Assembly (NCBI GenBank): GCA_038230595.1
Contig: JBBRMY010000045.1
Coordinates: forward strand, 1 to 16,472
Source: JBBRMY01 sp038230595
GTDB lineage: Bacteria; Bacteroidota; Ignavibacteria; Tepidaquicellales; Tepidaquicellaceae
Reading direction: 5' to 3'
DNA: 16,472 bases
Shown: piece after piece, positions 6,108 through 13,351 of the stretch
Layout of the letters: the number at the start of each line of letters is the position of its first letter
Position numbering within the stretch: position 1 is the stretch's first letter
Notes under the pieces: model-generated
Told to the model about the DNA's origin: nothing
Databases searched by the model: none
Seen by the model: only the letters and a program-made list of their open reading frames with translations
Made by a program: the position numbers and the translations under genes

Positions 6108-7781
6108 ATGGGAATTTCGCTTAAACCGAAGCATTTAAAACGATACAAAGATATAGCAGCATTATTTATGAAATACGGCAATGCCGACCTTATAAATGCT
6201 GCCGGGCTGGAAAATGTAATATTAGATGAAAAGAAAACTGATGTAACTGCGGAAATTGAGCATCTTCCTGATGACCTTGAAGCATTAGGTCCAACGTTCG
6301 TAAAGCTTGGTCAGTTCATGTCAACCAGATCTGATATGCTTCCTCAGCCATATATAGATGTTCTGGAAAGACTTCAGGACAGCGTTAAGCCCTTCCCTTT
6401 TGAAACAGTTAAGAAAATTGTTGATGAAGAAATAGGAATGAGATTTTCAAAAGCTTTTCAGGACTTTGATGAAAAGCCTGTAGGCGCTGCATCGATAGGA
6501 CAAGTTCATAAAGCTATTCTCAGAGACGGAAGGACTGTAGTTGTAAAAGTACAGAGACCTGATATCAGACAGCAGGTTTTGGATGACCTTGATGCAATTC
6601 TTGAGATAGCAAATTTCCTTCAGGAACATACTGAATCAGGAAAGAAATTTTTAGTCGGAACAATGATCGAAGAATTCCGAAAATCAATGCTTAGAGAATT
6701 AGACTACCAAAACGAAGCACAGAATTTAAAAATACTTGCAGAAAATCTAAAGAGATTTAAGAATATTACAGTCCCTCAACCAATAGAGGATTATACTACA
6801 ACCAGAGTTCTTACAATGGATTTTATAAGCGGTGTAAAAGTTACATCGATATCTCCTTTGCGAACTCTGGAAATTGATGGTGATAAGCTTGCAGAAAGCT
6901 TATTTAAAGCTTATCTGAAACAGATACTCATCGATGGATTTTATCATTCAGATCCGCATCCCGGAAATATTTTTATAACGAATGATAATAAGATAGCTTT
7001 GCTTGATCTTGGTATGGTTGGATATATTTCAAATGACCTTCAAAATGATCTCCTTCATATTTTGCTTGCACTTGGTGATGGAAGAGGTGATCAGGTTGCA
7101 GAATATTCTTTAAAGCTGAGCGGTAAGGTCAATGATAACAGCGCAAAGAACAGAAAATTTAAAAGCTCAATTAATGAACTGGTTTCCCGTCAGAAGACAG
7201 CAATGCTTTTGAATCTTGAGATAGGAAGGATCATACTTGAGATAACAAAGCTATGCGGTGATAATGATATGGTACTGCCTAATGAATTTGCAATGCTTGG
7301 TAAGACCTTATTGAATCTAGATAAAGTCGGAAGAACTCTGGATCCGGAATTCAATCCAAATGAATCAATAAAGCGAAACGCTGATGATCTAATGAAGAAA
7401 AAACTTCTTCAGATGACATCATCAAAGAAGGCTTATGATGTCCTGCTTGATTCAAAAGAGTTTATGGAAAAGCTTCCTTCAAGAGTGAATACTATACTGG
7501 ATAAGCTTGCAACAAATGATCTTGAATTAAAGGTTAAGGCTTTTGATGAAGTATATCTAATGGATGGGCTTCAGAAAATTGCAAACAGAATTGCACTTGG
7601 TCTTATACTTGCAGCAGCCATAGTGGGAGCAGCAATTATAATGAGAGTAGAAACTTCTTATACAATACTGGGTTATCCGGGGGTTGCTATGATACTCTTT
7701 ATGATAGCCATACTGGGAGGTGCTATACTTACATATAAAATAATTGTTTCAGATGAGAAATCAGTAACGAAAAGAGATTAG
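6108..7781 (+). CDS. ABC1/UbiB-family atypical kinase-like membrane protein
   Basis: The 557-residue length and motif order match the AarF/ABC1/UbiB family, atypical kinase or ATPase proteins linked to isoprenoid quinone or lipid metabolism. Visible landmarks: the family-specific KLGQ (66-69) in FVKLGQFMSTRSDMLP; the Ala-rich loop GAAS (126-129) that replaces the glycine-rich loop; Lys147 in VVVKVQRP; the ELDY acidic motif (197-200); the catalytic loop DPHPGN (282-287); and the metal-binding DLG (300-302) in place of DFG. Two membrane helices close the protein (about 494-512 and 523-544), placing it on the inner membrane. All key residues are present, so it should be functional. No quinone genes flank it, so the substrate pathway is not shown by context. 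The stretch before the ATG has no obvious Shine-Dalgarno. A hairpin with a T-run 100 bases downstream probably ends this transcript. Confidence 0.92.
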   Translation: MGISLKPKHLKRYKDIAALFMKYGNADLINAAGLENVILDEKKTDVTAEIEHLPDDLEALGPTFVKLGQFMSTRSDMLPQPYIDVLERLQDSVKPFPFETVKKIVDEEIGMRFSKAFQDFDEKPVGAASIGQVHKAILRDGRTVVVKVQRPDIRQQVLDDLDAILEIANFLQEHTESGKKFLVGTMIEEFRKSMLRELDYQNEAQNLKILAENLKRFKNITVPQPIEDYTTTRVLTMDFISGVKVTSISPLRTLEIDGDKLAESLFKAYLKQILIDGFYHSDPHPGNIFITNDNKIALLDLGMVGYISNDLQNDLLHILLALGDGRGDQVAEYSLKLSGKVNDNSAKNRKFKSSINELVSRQKTAMLLNLEIGRIILEITKLCGDNDMVLPNEFAMLGKTLLNLDKVGRTLDPEFNPNESIKRNADDLMKKKLLQMTSSKKAYDVLLDSKEFMEKLPSRVNTILDKLATNDLELKVKAFDEVYLMDGLQKIANRIALGLILAAAIVGAAIIMRVETSYTILGYPGVAMILFMIAILGGAILTYKIIVSDEKSVTKRD

Positions 7782-7865
7782 ATATAATTACAGATTATGA
7801 ATTAGGAATTACGTTTTAGTAATTATGAATTTAGAATTATAACATAATTTTTCTTACAAATTCAC

Positions 7866-7896
7866 TTTGACTTAAAAAACAGTTTAAGTAGCTTTA
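7866..7896 (+). promoter_or_regulatory. Candidate Bacteroidota-type promoter of the amidase gene
   Basis: TTTG at 7866-7869, a 19-base spacer and TAGCTTTA at 7889-7896 match the Bacteroidota pattern TTTG-N19-TAnnTTTG in all positions but the last. Transcription would begin near 7903, giving a leader of about 30 bases. The -7 element lies inside the left arm of the hairpin at 7881-7927, so a transcript from here lacks that arm and cannot form the terminator. Confidence 0.45.
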
Positions 7897-7932
7897 TGAC
7901 ATGACATTGTCATACTCTACTTAAACTTTTTT
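7881..7932 (+). terminator. Nested hairpin plus T-run ending at the amidase start codon
   Basis: The outer stem AGTTTAAGTAG (7881-7891) pairs with CTACTTAAACT (7917-7927). Inside it, TATGACA (7895-7901) pairs with TGTCATA (7908-7914). The outer stem runs straight into a T-run at 7927-7932, and ATG begins at 7933. The layout suits the terminator of the upstream kinase-like gene. It could also act on amidase expression by attenuation, or by hiding the start in read-through RNA. Confidence 0.6.
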
Positions 7933-9552
7933 ATGAACAGAAGAAAATTTATTCAAAAAACTGCTGCTGCGAGTTTTGCTGCTGCTTCCCTTTCGTCATT
8001 ACCTTTAAATTCTTTTTCAAAATCAATTGAGCATGAAGTGGAATTAATACATTTTACAGATGATTTTGCTTTAAATGAGATCACAATAGACGAGCTACAA
8101 AAGAAAATGGAATCCGGTGAGTATACATCTGTAAGTATAACAGAAATGTATTTAAAAAGGATCAAAGAAATAGACAGAAGCGGCATCAAATTAAATTCTG
8201 TGATAGAATTAAATCCGGATGCTCTTTCCATTGCAGAAAGCATGGATGCGGAAAGAAAAAGCGGAAAGATCAGAAGCGCAATGCATGGAATACCTGTTTT
8301 AATAAAAGACAATATAAACACCGGAGATAAAATGATGACAACTGCCGGTGCTTTAGCAATGATGGGAAATATTGCAAGTGAAGATGCATTTATTATAAAA
8401 CAACTTCGGGAATCGGGAGCAGTACTTTTAGGAAAAACAAATTTAAGCGAGTGGGCAAATTTCCGTTCGACAAGATCCACCAGCGGATGGAGCAGCAGAG
8501 GCGGACAAACTTTAAATCCCTGTGTTCTTGATAGAAATCCATGCGGTTCCAGTTCAGGTTCAGGTGCTGCCGCAGCAGCAAATTTATGTGCAGTTGCTAT
8601 TGGAACAGAAACAGATGGCTCAATAATCGCACCTGCTTCTTTTTGCGGCGTAGTTGGAATTAAGCCAACAGTAGGTTTACTTAGCAGAAACGGGATAATT
8701 CCGATCTCAAAAACTCAAGATACTGCAGGTCCGATGGCAAGAACTGTAAAGGATGCTGCAATATTGCTCGGAGCACTAACAGGAATTGATACTAATGATA
8801 AAGTCACACTTGAAAGTAAAAGTAAAACATTCACTGATTATACAACTTTCCTAAATGAAAAAGGACTGAATGGGAAGAGAATTGGGATAGAAAAATCTTT
8901 TTTAACAGGTCATGAAGGAGTTGTAGAGCTGTATAAAAATGCAATTGAGATATTGAAAGGACAAGGAGCAACAATTGTTGAAATTGAACTTTTAAAATTA
9001 ACAGCGGATATTGGAGATGCTGAGTATACTGTGCTACAATGTGAATTTAAAGATGGACTTAATAAATATCTTGCCGGCTCAAATGCAAAAGTAAGATCAC
9101 TTGCAGAAGTAATAAAATTCAATAAAGAGAATGAAGCTGAGGCTATGCCTTATTTTAAACAGGAAGTTTTAGAGACCTGTGAAGCTCAGAAGGGACTGGA
9201 CAGCAAAGAATATCTTGATGCTTTAAAAAAGTCTAAAGGTGCAGCTAATATAATTGATGATATGATGAAAAAGAATAAACTGGATGCAATATGCAGCACA
9301 AGTATTGGTCCTGCAAACTGCACTGACCCGGTAAACGGTGATTATAATACGGGATTTTATTTTTGTCCTCCTGCAGCTATGGCAGGTTATCCCCATATAA
9401 CTGTACCAATGGGGAAAATACATGAACTACCTGTTGGATTATCTTTTATCGCAGGAGCTTATAAAGAACCGGAACTGCTAGGATATGCTTATGCTTTTGA
9501 ACAGGCGACGAAAAACAGAGAAGCACCTAAGTTTTTAAAGAGTGTAGGGTAA
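7933..9552 (+). CDS. Tat-exported amidase-signature family hydrolase
   Basis: The 539-residue enzyme carries a twin-arginine leader at its very start (Arg3-Arg4 in NRRKFIQK, then an AAASFAAASL hydrophobic run), so it is exported folded. The rest is an amidase-signature fold with the Ser-Ser-Lys triad readable: Lys125 in GIPVLIKDNINT, cis-Ser206 in PCGSSSGSG, and nucleophile Ser230 in TETDGSIIAPAS, 24 residues after the cis-Ser as in the well-studied family members. FCGVVGIKPT follows as expected. The family cleaves amide bonds in many substrates. The Tat leader and absence of gatB/gatC nearby argue against the tRNA amidotransferase subunit GatA; exported peptide amidases are the closest idea. 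The start abuts the T-run of a hairpin and lacks a Shine-Dalgarno, yet the twin arginines at residues 3-4 fix it. It ends convergent with a minus-strand small gene. Confidence 0.92.
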   Translation: MNRRKFIQKTAAASFAAASLSSLPLNSFSKSIEHEVELIHFTDDFALNEITIDELQKKMESGEYTSVSITEMYLKRIKEIDRSGIKLNSVIELNPDALSIAESMDAERKSGKIRSAMHGIPVLIKDNINTGDKMMTTAGALAMMGNIASEDAFIIKQLRESGAVLLGKTNLSEWANFRSTRSTSGWSSRGGQTLNPCVLDRNPCGSSSGSGAAAAANLCAVAIGTETDGSIIAPASFCGVVGIKPTVGLLSRNGIIPISKTQDTAGPMARTVKDAAILLGALTGIDTNDKVTLESKSKTFTDYTTFLNEKGLNGKRIGIEKSFLTGHEGVVELYKNAIEILKGQGATIVEIELLKLTADIGDAEYTVLQCEFKDGLNKYLAGSNAKVRSLAEVIKFNKENEAEAMPYFKQEVLETCEAQKGLDSKEYLDALKKSKGAANIIDDMMKKNKLDAICSTSIGPANCTDPVNGDYNTGFYFCPPAAMAGYPHITVPMGKIHELPVGLSFIAGAYKEPELLGYAYAFEQATKNREAPKFLKSVG

Positions 9553-9623
9553 TAAAAAATTTAAAATCAATAAAGGTTTTTGTTATTTCTATTAAAAACA
9601 TTTGCTTCTATTGCAATCGGCAT

Positions 9624-9648
9624 AACAATTTAGCAATTGTTTTTGTTT
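9624..9648 (+). terminator. Weak terminator-like hairpin after the amidase gene
   Basis: AACAATT (9624-9630) pairs with AATTGTT (9635-9641) around TAGC and runs into TTTTGTTT. It lies 72 bases after the amidase stop, between convergent genes. The stem is AT-rich and short, so strength is doubtful. The opposite strand lacks a T-run. Confidence 0.4.
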
Positions 9649-9865
9649 ATCCATTAAATTGATTTATTCTGTAATTTTGTTCTCCATTTCTTAAATTTTT
9701 GCCTTCCAGTTTCATGCATTTAAAGCAGGCTTCCTTAGAGAATACCGGCTTACTAGAAACCATACTAATAACACCTTTCATTCCCGGAAAGTCAGGACAA
9801 TTTTCCATCCAATGCCATTTATTTTCATTTGATTTTTTTAGATATGGACCAAAGATTTTCATCAT
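9647..9865 (-). CDS. Small His/Cys-motif protein 1 (72 residues), function unknown
   Basis: I do not recognise a named family. The protein opens FGPYLKKS..KWHWMENCPDFP and then has SMVSSKP and CFKC. It is clearly paralogous to the 108-residue protein encoded just upstream on the same strand, and the resemblance makes it a real gene. His18, Cys23, Cys47 and Cys50 sit at identical positions in both, a plausible single zinc site of the HCCC kind (inference). Aromatic residues around the site (WHW, FP) are shared. There is no signal peptide or membrane segment, so it is probably cytoplasmic. Two ATG codons are adjacent (9865 and 9862); the paralogue's MKSYFGPY aligns better with the second. After Cys50 only 22 polar residues remain, where the paralogue has a 58-residue charged tail. 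Function cannot be stated. Confidence 0.65.
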   Translation of the reverse strand: MMKIFGPYLKKSNENKWHWMENCPDFPGMKGVISMVSSKPVFSKEACFKCMKLEGKNLRNGEQNYRINQFNG

Positions 9866-9886
9866 ATATTATTTTTTTTATACCCT

Positions 9887-9917
9887 ATTATAAGATATGA
9901 TGCATTTAACAAAAATA
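9887..9917 (-). promoter_or_regulatory. Candidate promoter elements of the 72-residue gene
   Basis: On the minus strand a perfect TATAAT occupies 9892-9887, and a perfect Bacteroidota-type -7 box, TATTTTTG, occupies 9917-9910. Neither has a convincing upstream partner element at the expected distance. Leaders would be about 15 or 38 bases. Only one, if either, is likely to be used. Confidence 0.3.
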
Positions 9918-9971
9918 ATTTTGTATCAAACTCAGGTATTTATTATTTATAAGGTAAGGATGTAGTGCAAC

Positions 9972-10298
9972 TTAATTTTGTTTTTTACTTTTATAATCTA
10001 CATCATCAATATTTAAATTTTCTTTTCGTATATCCTCATTGATCATTCTGTTATTGCTCAGTTGTCTATCAGTTAGATTATGGATATTATTTATTATTCT
10101 GTTCCTTTCAGTAACATCATATGCAATTTTAACATTATCCATGTTAGCACAAAAGTTACACAATTCTATAGGATCAGGTGTCACAGTTGAAACCATACTT
10201 TCTATCCTTCCTACTTTTGGAAAATTTGGGCATGCTTCTTTCCAATGCCATTTATCTGTTGCAGAAGTTCTCACGTAAGGACCAAAATAGCTCTTCAT
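9972..10298 (-). CDS. Small His/Cys-motif protein 2 (108 residues), function unknown
   Basis: This is a paralogue of the 72-residue gene 106 bases downstream. The shared core is FGPY-x4-S-x3-KWHW-x2-CP-x-FP, then SMVS and C-x2-C. His18, Cys23, Cys47 and Cys50 are at the same positions in both proteins although much of the surrounding sequence differs, which suggests metal binding. Residues 52-108 form a polar, helix-prone extension (DVTERNRIINNIHNLTDRQL..) absent from the partner, possibly a docking or nucleic-acid contact tail. There is no export signal. The spacing and intervening promoter-like motifs suggest separate transcripts. I know of small uncharacterised proteins with a WHW..C..FP..C-x2-C layout but cannot name a characterised member. 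Confidence 0.68.
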   Translation of the reverse strand: MKSYFGPYVRTSATDKWHWKEACPNFPKVGRIESMVSTVTPDPIELCNFCANMDNVKIAYDVTERNRIINNIHNLTDRQLSNNRMINEDIRKENLNIDDVDYKSKKQN

Positions 10299-10433
10299 GA
10301 TTTTTTATTGATTAGAATAATTGTTTTGCACTAATCTATTAAAATGAAAACTCAAATGAATCAGTACAGAATGGAATAATGAGAATAGGTAATCTTACGG
10401 AGATAAATGTGGGATAACATAACAACTGTCGCC

Positions 10434-10465
10434 AGGATAAAATGCATTTACATGCATTTTATCCT
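10434..10465. repeat. Perfect 14-bp-stem hairpin between the signalling operon and small genes
   Basis: AGGATAAAATGCAT (10434-10447) pairs fully with ATGCATTTTATCCT (10452-10465) around TTAC. It lies about 113 bases after the response-regulator stop, in a 280-base gap where nothing else stands out. No T-run follows on either strand, so it is a poor textbook terminator. It may be a processing or protein-binding site. Confidence 0.6.
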
Positions 10466-10578
10466 TTCAAAGCAGCGCTACATGTTCCTTTGTTAAAAGT
10501 GAAGTTTATCAGTTTTTCTAAAAATTTAAATTTATTATAGCAGAATAAGAGAAATCTGAATAGGTAAAATACGGATAG

Positions 10579-11247
10579 TTACTTAATTGAGATGAGATTA
10601 TGATTTATAGCATATTTGGTCAGCCCTGCTATGGTTTTGATCTCGAGCTTATGGATTATATTTTCACGATGAGTTTCAATTGTTCTTTTACTGAGCATTA
10701 ATTTCTTTGCGATCTCACTGTTAGAGCAGCCATCTGCAATAAGTACTAACACTTCGATCTCTCTTTCAGAAAGAGGATCTTTAATAAACTTCTTTTTCGA
10801 TTTCCTTATAGAATTAATATGCTGCTTTATCATCAGTTCATTGATCTCAGAACTATAGTAAGGAAGACCTGCATTTACTGTTTCAATTGCGCTGATAAGT
10901 ACTTCCGGATCAGAATCCTTAATTACATAACCTCTTGCTCCTAATCGGATCATTTCAAGAATATAATTCCGGTTATCATGCATTGATAAAGCAAGGATCT
11001 TTACATTTTTATTCCTTTTTATAAGTTTCTCTGTTAACTCTATGCCGCTCATTTCCGGCATGCTGATATCCATAAGAATAACATCTGTAGAGTCCGGGTC
11101 AATCAGCTTCAGAGCTTCTTTCCCATTGGAAGCCTCTCCTGTCAATTCAATGTTACGATGCTTTTTAAATTCAGTTTTAATTCCGGATCTTACGATCGGG
11201 TGATCATCGATAAGGAATACTTTTATTTTTTCTACTCTTTTACTCAT
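10579..11247 (-). CDS. NarL/FixJ-family response regulator
   Basis: The 222-residue protein has the two-domain layout of the family. The receiver domain (residues 8-125) shows acidic pocket Asp14-Asp15, phosphoacceptor Asp60 (VILMDISMPEMSG), Ser88 (ILALSMHD) and Lys110 (GYVIKDSD). A linker leads to a LuxR-type helix-turn-helix (about 157-215): LSEREIEVLVLIADGCSNSEIAKKLMLSKRTIETH gives the four-helix signature in pieces. All phosphorelay residues are intact. The gene starts 7 bases after the stop of the hybrid kinase, whose HisKA_3-type domain is the class that normally phosphorylates NarL-type regulators, so the pair is almost certainly cognate and co-transcribed. The output is transcription control at unknown promoters; no binding sites can be assigned. 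Confidence 0.93.
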   Translation of the reverse strand: MSKRVEKIKVFLIDDHPIVRSGIKTEFKKHRNIELTGEASNGKEALKLIDPDSTDVILMDISMPEMSGIELTEKLIKRNKNVKILALSMHDNRNYILEMIRLGARGYVIKDSDPEVLISAIETVNAGLPYYSSEINELMIKQHINSIRKSKKKFIKDPLSEREIEVLVLIADGCSNSEIAKKLMLSKRTIETHRENIIHKLEIKTIAGLTKYAINHNLISIK

Positions 11248-11254
11248 GTTGTAA

Positions 11255-13351
11255 TTAATTTACCGGCAATGTAGCAAAAACTTCTGTTCCTTTTCCTCTT
11301 TTTGATCTCAATTCAAATCTACCTCCAAAAGATTCTGCTCTTTCTCTCATCCCAATCAATCCATACTTATGCATTTTAGAATGTAAAGTTTTTTTATCAG
11401 AAATTGTAAATCCATTCCCATCATCGATAACTACCACTTGCAGCTCATTATTTTTTAAAGAAAGTTCAATATTAACATTTCCGGCACCGGAATGCTTTTC
11501 TATATTATGAAGAGCTTCCTGGATTATTCTATAAGCATTCATTTCGATCTCTTTTGAGATATTTATCTTTAAATTACTCATCCTAAAGCTAATTTTAATT
11601 TTAAGTCTCGTTGAAAATTCTTCTACCATTGACTTCAGAGCGCCTTTGAGACCCAGATCCTCGATACCATGAAGCCTTATAGTTTTGGAAATATTTCTGA
11701 CCTCAGAAATAGCTTTTTCAAGAAGTTTTCTTGCAACTGTAATGTCCTTCAGCAGGTATTTCATATTATCATTTTTCACAGCTGTTTCAGTGGAATAAAG
11801 CTTCATTTTGACAACTGATAATATCTGATTGATCCCGTCATGGAGTTCACGGGCTAACCTTTTTTTCTCAACTTCTTCAGCGCTTATCAGATGTTTCGAA
11901 AGTACCCGCAATGAACCTTCTGCATTTTTTCGTTCACCGATCTCTACTTTAAGATCTTTATTAACGCTAATTACTTCCATGTTTGACTTCTCCAGATCTG
12001 AAATGCTTTTTTTCAATTCTGTTACATCAATGAATGCAATAATGACTCCTTCAATTTTACTCTCTACCATCATATACGGCCGAACTCTCATAAAGTACCA
12101 GTTGCTTTTGGTATCTTTTACCAGCTTCTCTTTTATTGCATTTGCTTTTCGGACCTCTGCAATGATCTTTTTCAGATTTAAAATACTAAGGTTTATATTT
12201 ATATCAGTGAGTTTTCTTCCAACATCGCCGGGTATAAGATTCAAAAGCTTACCTGCCGTATTAGTGAATCTCCGGATCTTCATATCATTATCCAGAAGTA
12301 TTACAGGAATATTAATGTTGCTGAGAAGATTATTAAGATCGTTGTTTGAAACAATAAGCTCTGCATTCATATTCATGAGCTCTTCATTGACAGTTGTAAG
12401 CTCTTCATTTGTACTCTGGATCTCTTCTTTTGCTGTCTCAAGTTCTTCGTTAGTGCTTTGCAGTTCTTCATTTGAAGACTGGATCTCTTCATTAGCAGAC
12501 TGCAGCTCTTCTATATATGATTGAAGATTCTCATTTGAGATCAGGAGCTCTTTTTTCAAGTTCAGAACCCTTTCAGATTCATACCTTATTTTATTTTTTT
12601 TCCCTGAATCCTCGTTTTCAGTATTTGCAATAACTGAAGGATAAAATACATGATAATTCTCTTCAAAAATTACCAGATAAAGTTTTTCATGGTGAAATCT
12701 ACCTCCCAAAGGAATAACAATAATGTTAATTACTTTTTTCTCTCCCCTTGAAATGATCTCAATATCATTTTTCCTGACAAGTGAATTTTCTTCAATTGAC
12801 TGTCTGATCAAGGTTTTTAATGCAGAATTCAGTTCATCTTTAGTGATCTTTAACAGATTAAAAGTAGGTTTGCCCTGCTGGATCTTAAAAAAATCATTAG
12901 ACTTTCCGCGGAACTGAATTACTTCCATGCTGCTGTTCACAAGAACACTTGGAGGAGAATATTTATTAAGGATAATATTATCTGCTGTTTTATAATAATC
13001 TTCTTCATTCGATAATTTTCTTTCGGCTTTCTCGTCTTCTTTTTTCATTTCTGAAACAGATGAGAAAGGCTTTATATTTCTGAAATCAATATTAAGCCTG
13101 GATGTTAAATTTTTCTTTCTGTAAATTTTATTCCTTTTATCTTGCTGTTCGAAAAGATCGCTGAACTGCCCAATCGTTTCTGAAGTGCCAAGAACGAGAA
13201 AGCCTGAAGCACTCAAGGAGTAATGGAATAGCGGCATGATCTTATTCTGTAGTTCCTGTCCTAAATAAATAAGAACATTCCTGCATGATATCAGGTCAAT
13301 TTTTGAAAATGGCGGGTCATGAACGAGATTCTGTTTCGCAAAGATGCACAT
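11255..13351 (-). CDS. Hybrid sensor, 3' part: CheR end, coiled coil, PAS and histidine kinase
   Basis: The 698 residues from the first ATG are the C-terminal part of one long hybrid protein; the frame is open back to 13465 with no start codon, and those 38 extra residues (ARSGIFSQDIK.. to ..KIRS) are conserved CheR sequence. Contents, numbered from this ATG: end of CheR with IDLISCRNVLIYL (18-30); a PAS-like segment (about 124-235); a long coiled coil of NEELQST-type heptads (about 260-345), typical of CheB/CheR-PAS hybrids; a PAS domain (about 343-445); and a HisKA_3 kinase with His504 in ARELHDGINQ, N-box Asn616 (QEALHNIEKH) and ATP-lid DDGNGF and GLIGMRER. No receiver domain is fused, so the phosphoryl group should pass to the response regulator encoded 7 bases downstream. 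Joined with the 5' part it makes about 1106 residues. Confidence 0.85.
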   Translation of the reverse strand: MCIFAKQNLVHDPPFSKIDLISCRNVLIYLGQELQNKIMPLFHYSLSASGFLVLGTSETIGQFSDLFEQQDKRNKIYRKKNLTSRLNIDFRNIKPFSSVSEMKKEDEKAERKLSNEEDYYKTADNIILNKYSPPSVLVNSSMEVIQFRGKSNDFFKIQQGKPTFNLLKITKDELNSALKTLIRQSIEENSLVRKNDIEIISRGEKKVINIIVIPLGGRFHHEKLYLVIFEENYHVFYPSVIANTENEDSGKKNKIRYESERVLNLKKELLISNENLQSYIEELQSANEEIQSSNEELQSTNEELETAKEEIQSTNEELTTVNEELMNMNAELIVSNNDLNNLLSNINIPVILLDNDMKIRRFTNTAGKLLNLIPGDVGRKLTDININLSILNLKKIIAEVRKANAIKEKLVKDTKSNWYFMRVRPYMMVESKIEGVIIAFIDVTELKKSISDLEKSNMEVISVNKDLKVEIGERKNAEGSLRVLSKHLISAEEVEKKRLARELHDGINQILSVVKMKLYSTETAVKNDNMKYLLKDITVARKLLEKAISEVRNISKTIRLHGIEDLGLKGALKSMVEEFSTRLKIKISFRMSNLKINISKEIEMNAYRIIQEALHNIEKHSGAGNVNIELSLKNNELQVVVIDDGNGFTISDKKTLHSKMHKYGLIGMRERAESFGGRFELRSKRGKGTEVFATLPVN

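Noticed and set aside
7782..7865. AT-rich stretch with repeated GAATTA and ATTATGAATT words
   Set aside because: Low-complexity sequence; the words are not regular enough to call a repeat.
7953..8480. 175-codon minus-strand frame inside the amidase
   Set aside because: It is antisense to the strongly conserved amidase, with no recognisable protein features.
7933..9552. GatA, the glutamyl-tRNA amidotransferase subunit
   Set aside because: It has a Tat leader and no gatB or gatC neighbours, so a general exported amidase fits better.
11829..12524. 231-codon plus-strand frame inside the sensor gene
   Set aside because: It is a Ser-rich antisense reading of the coiled-coil heptads and kinase helix.
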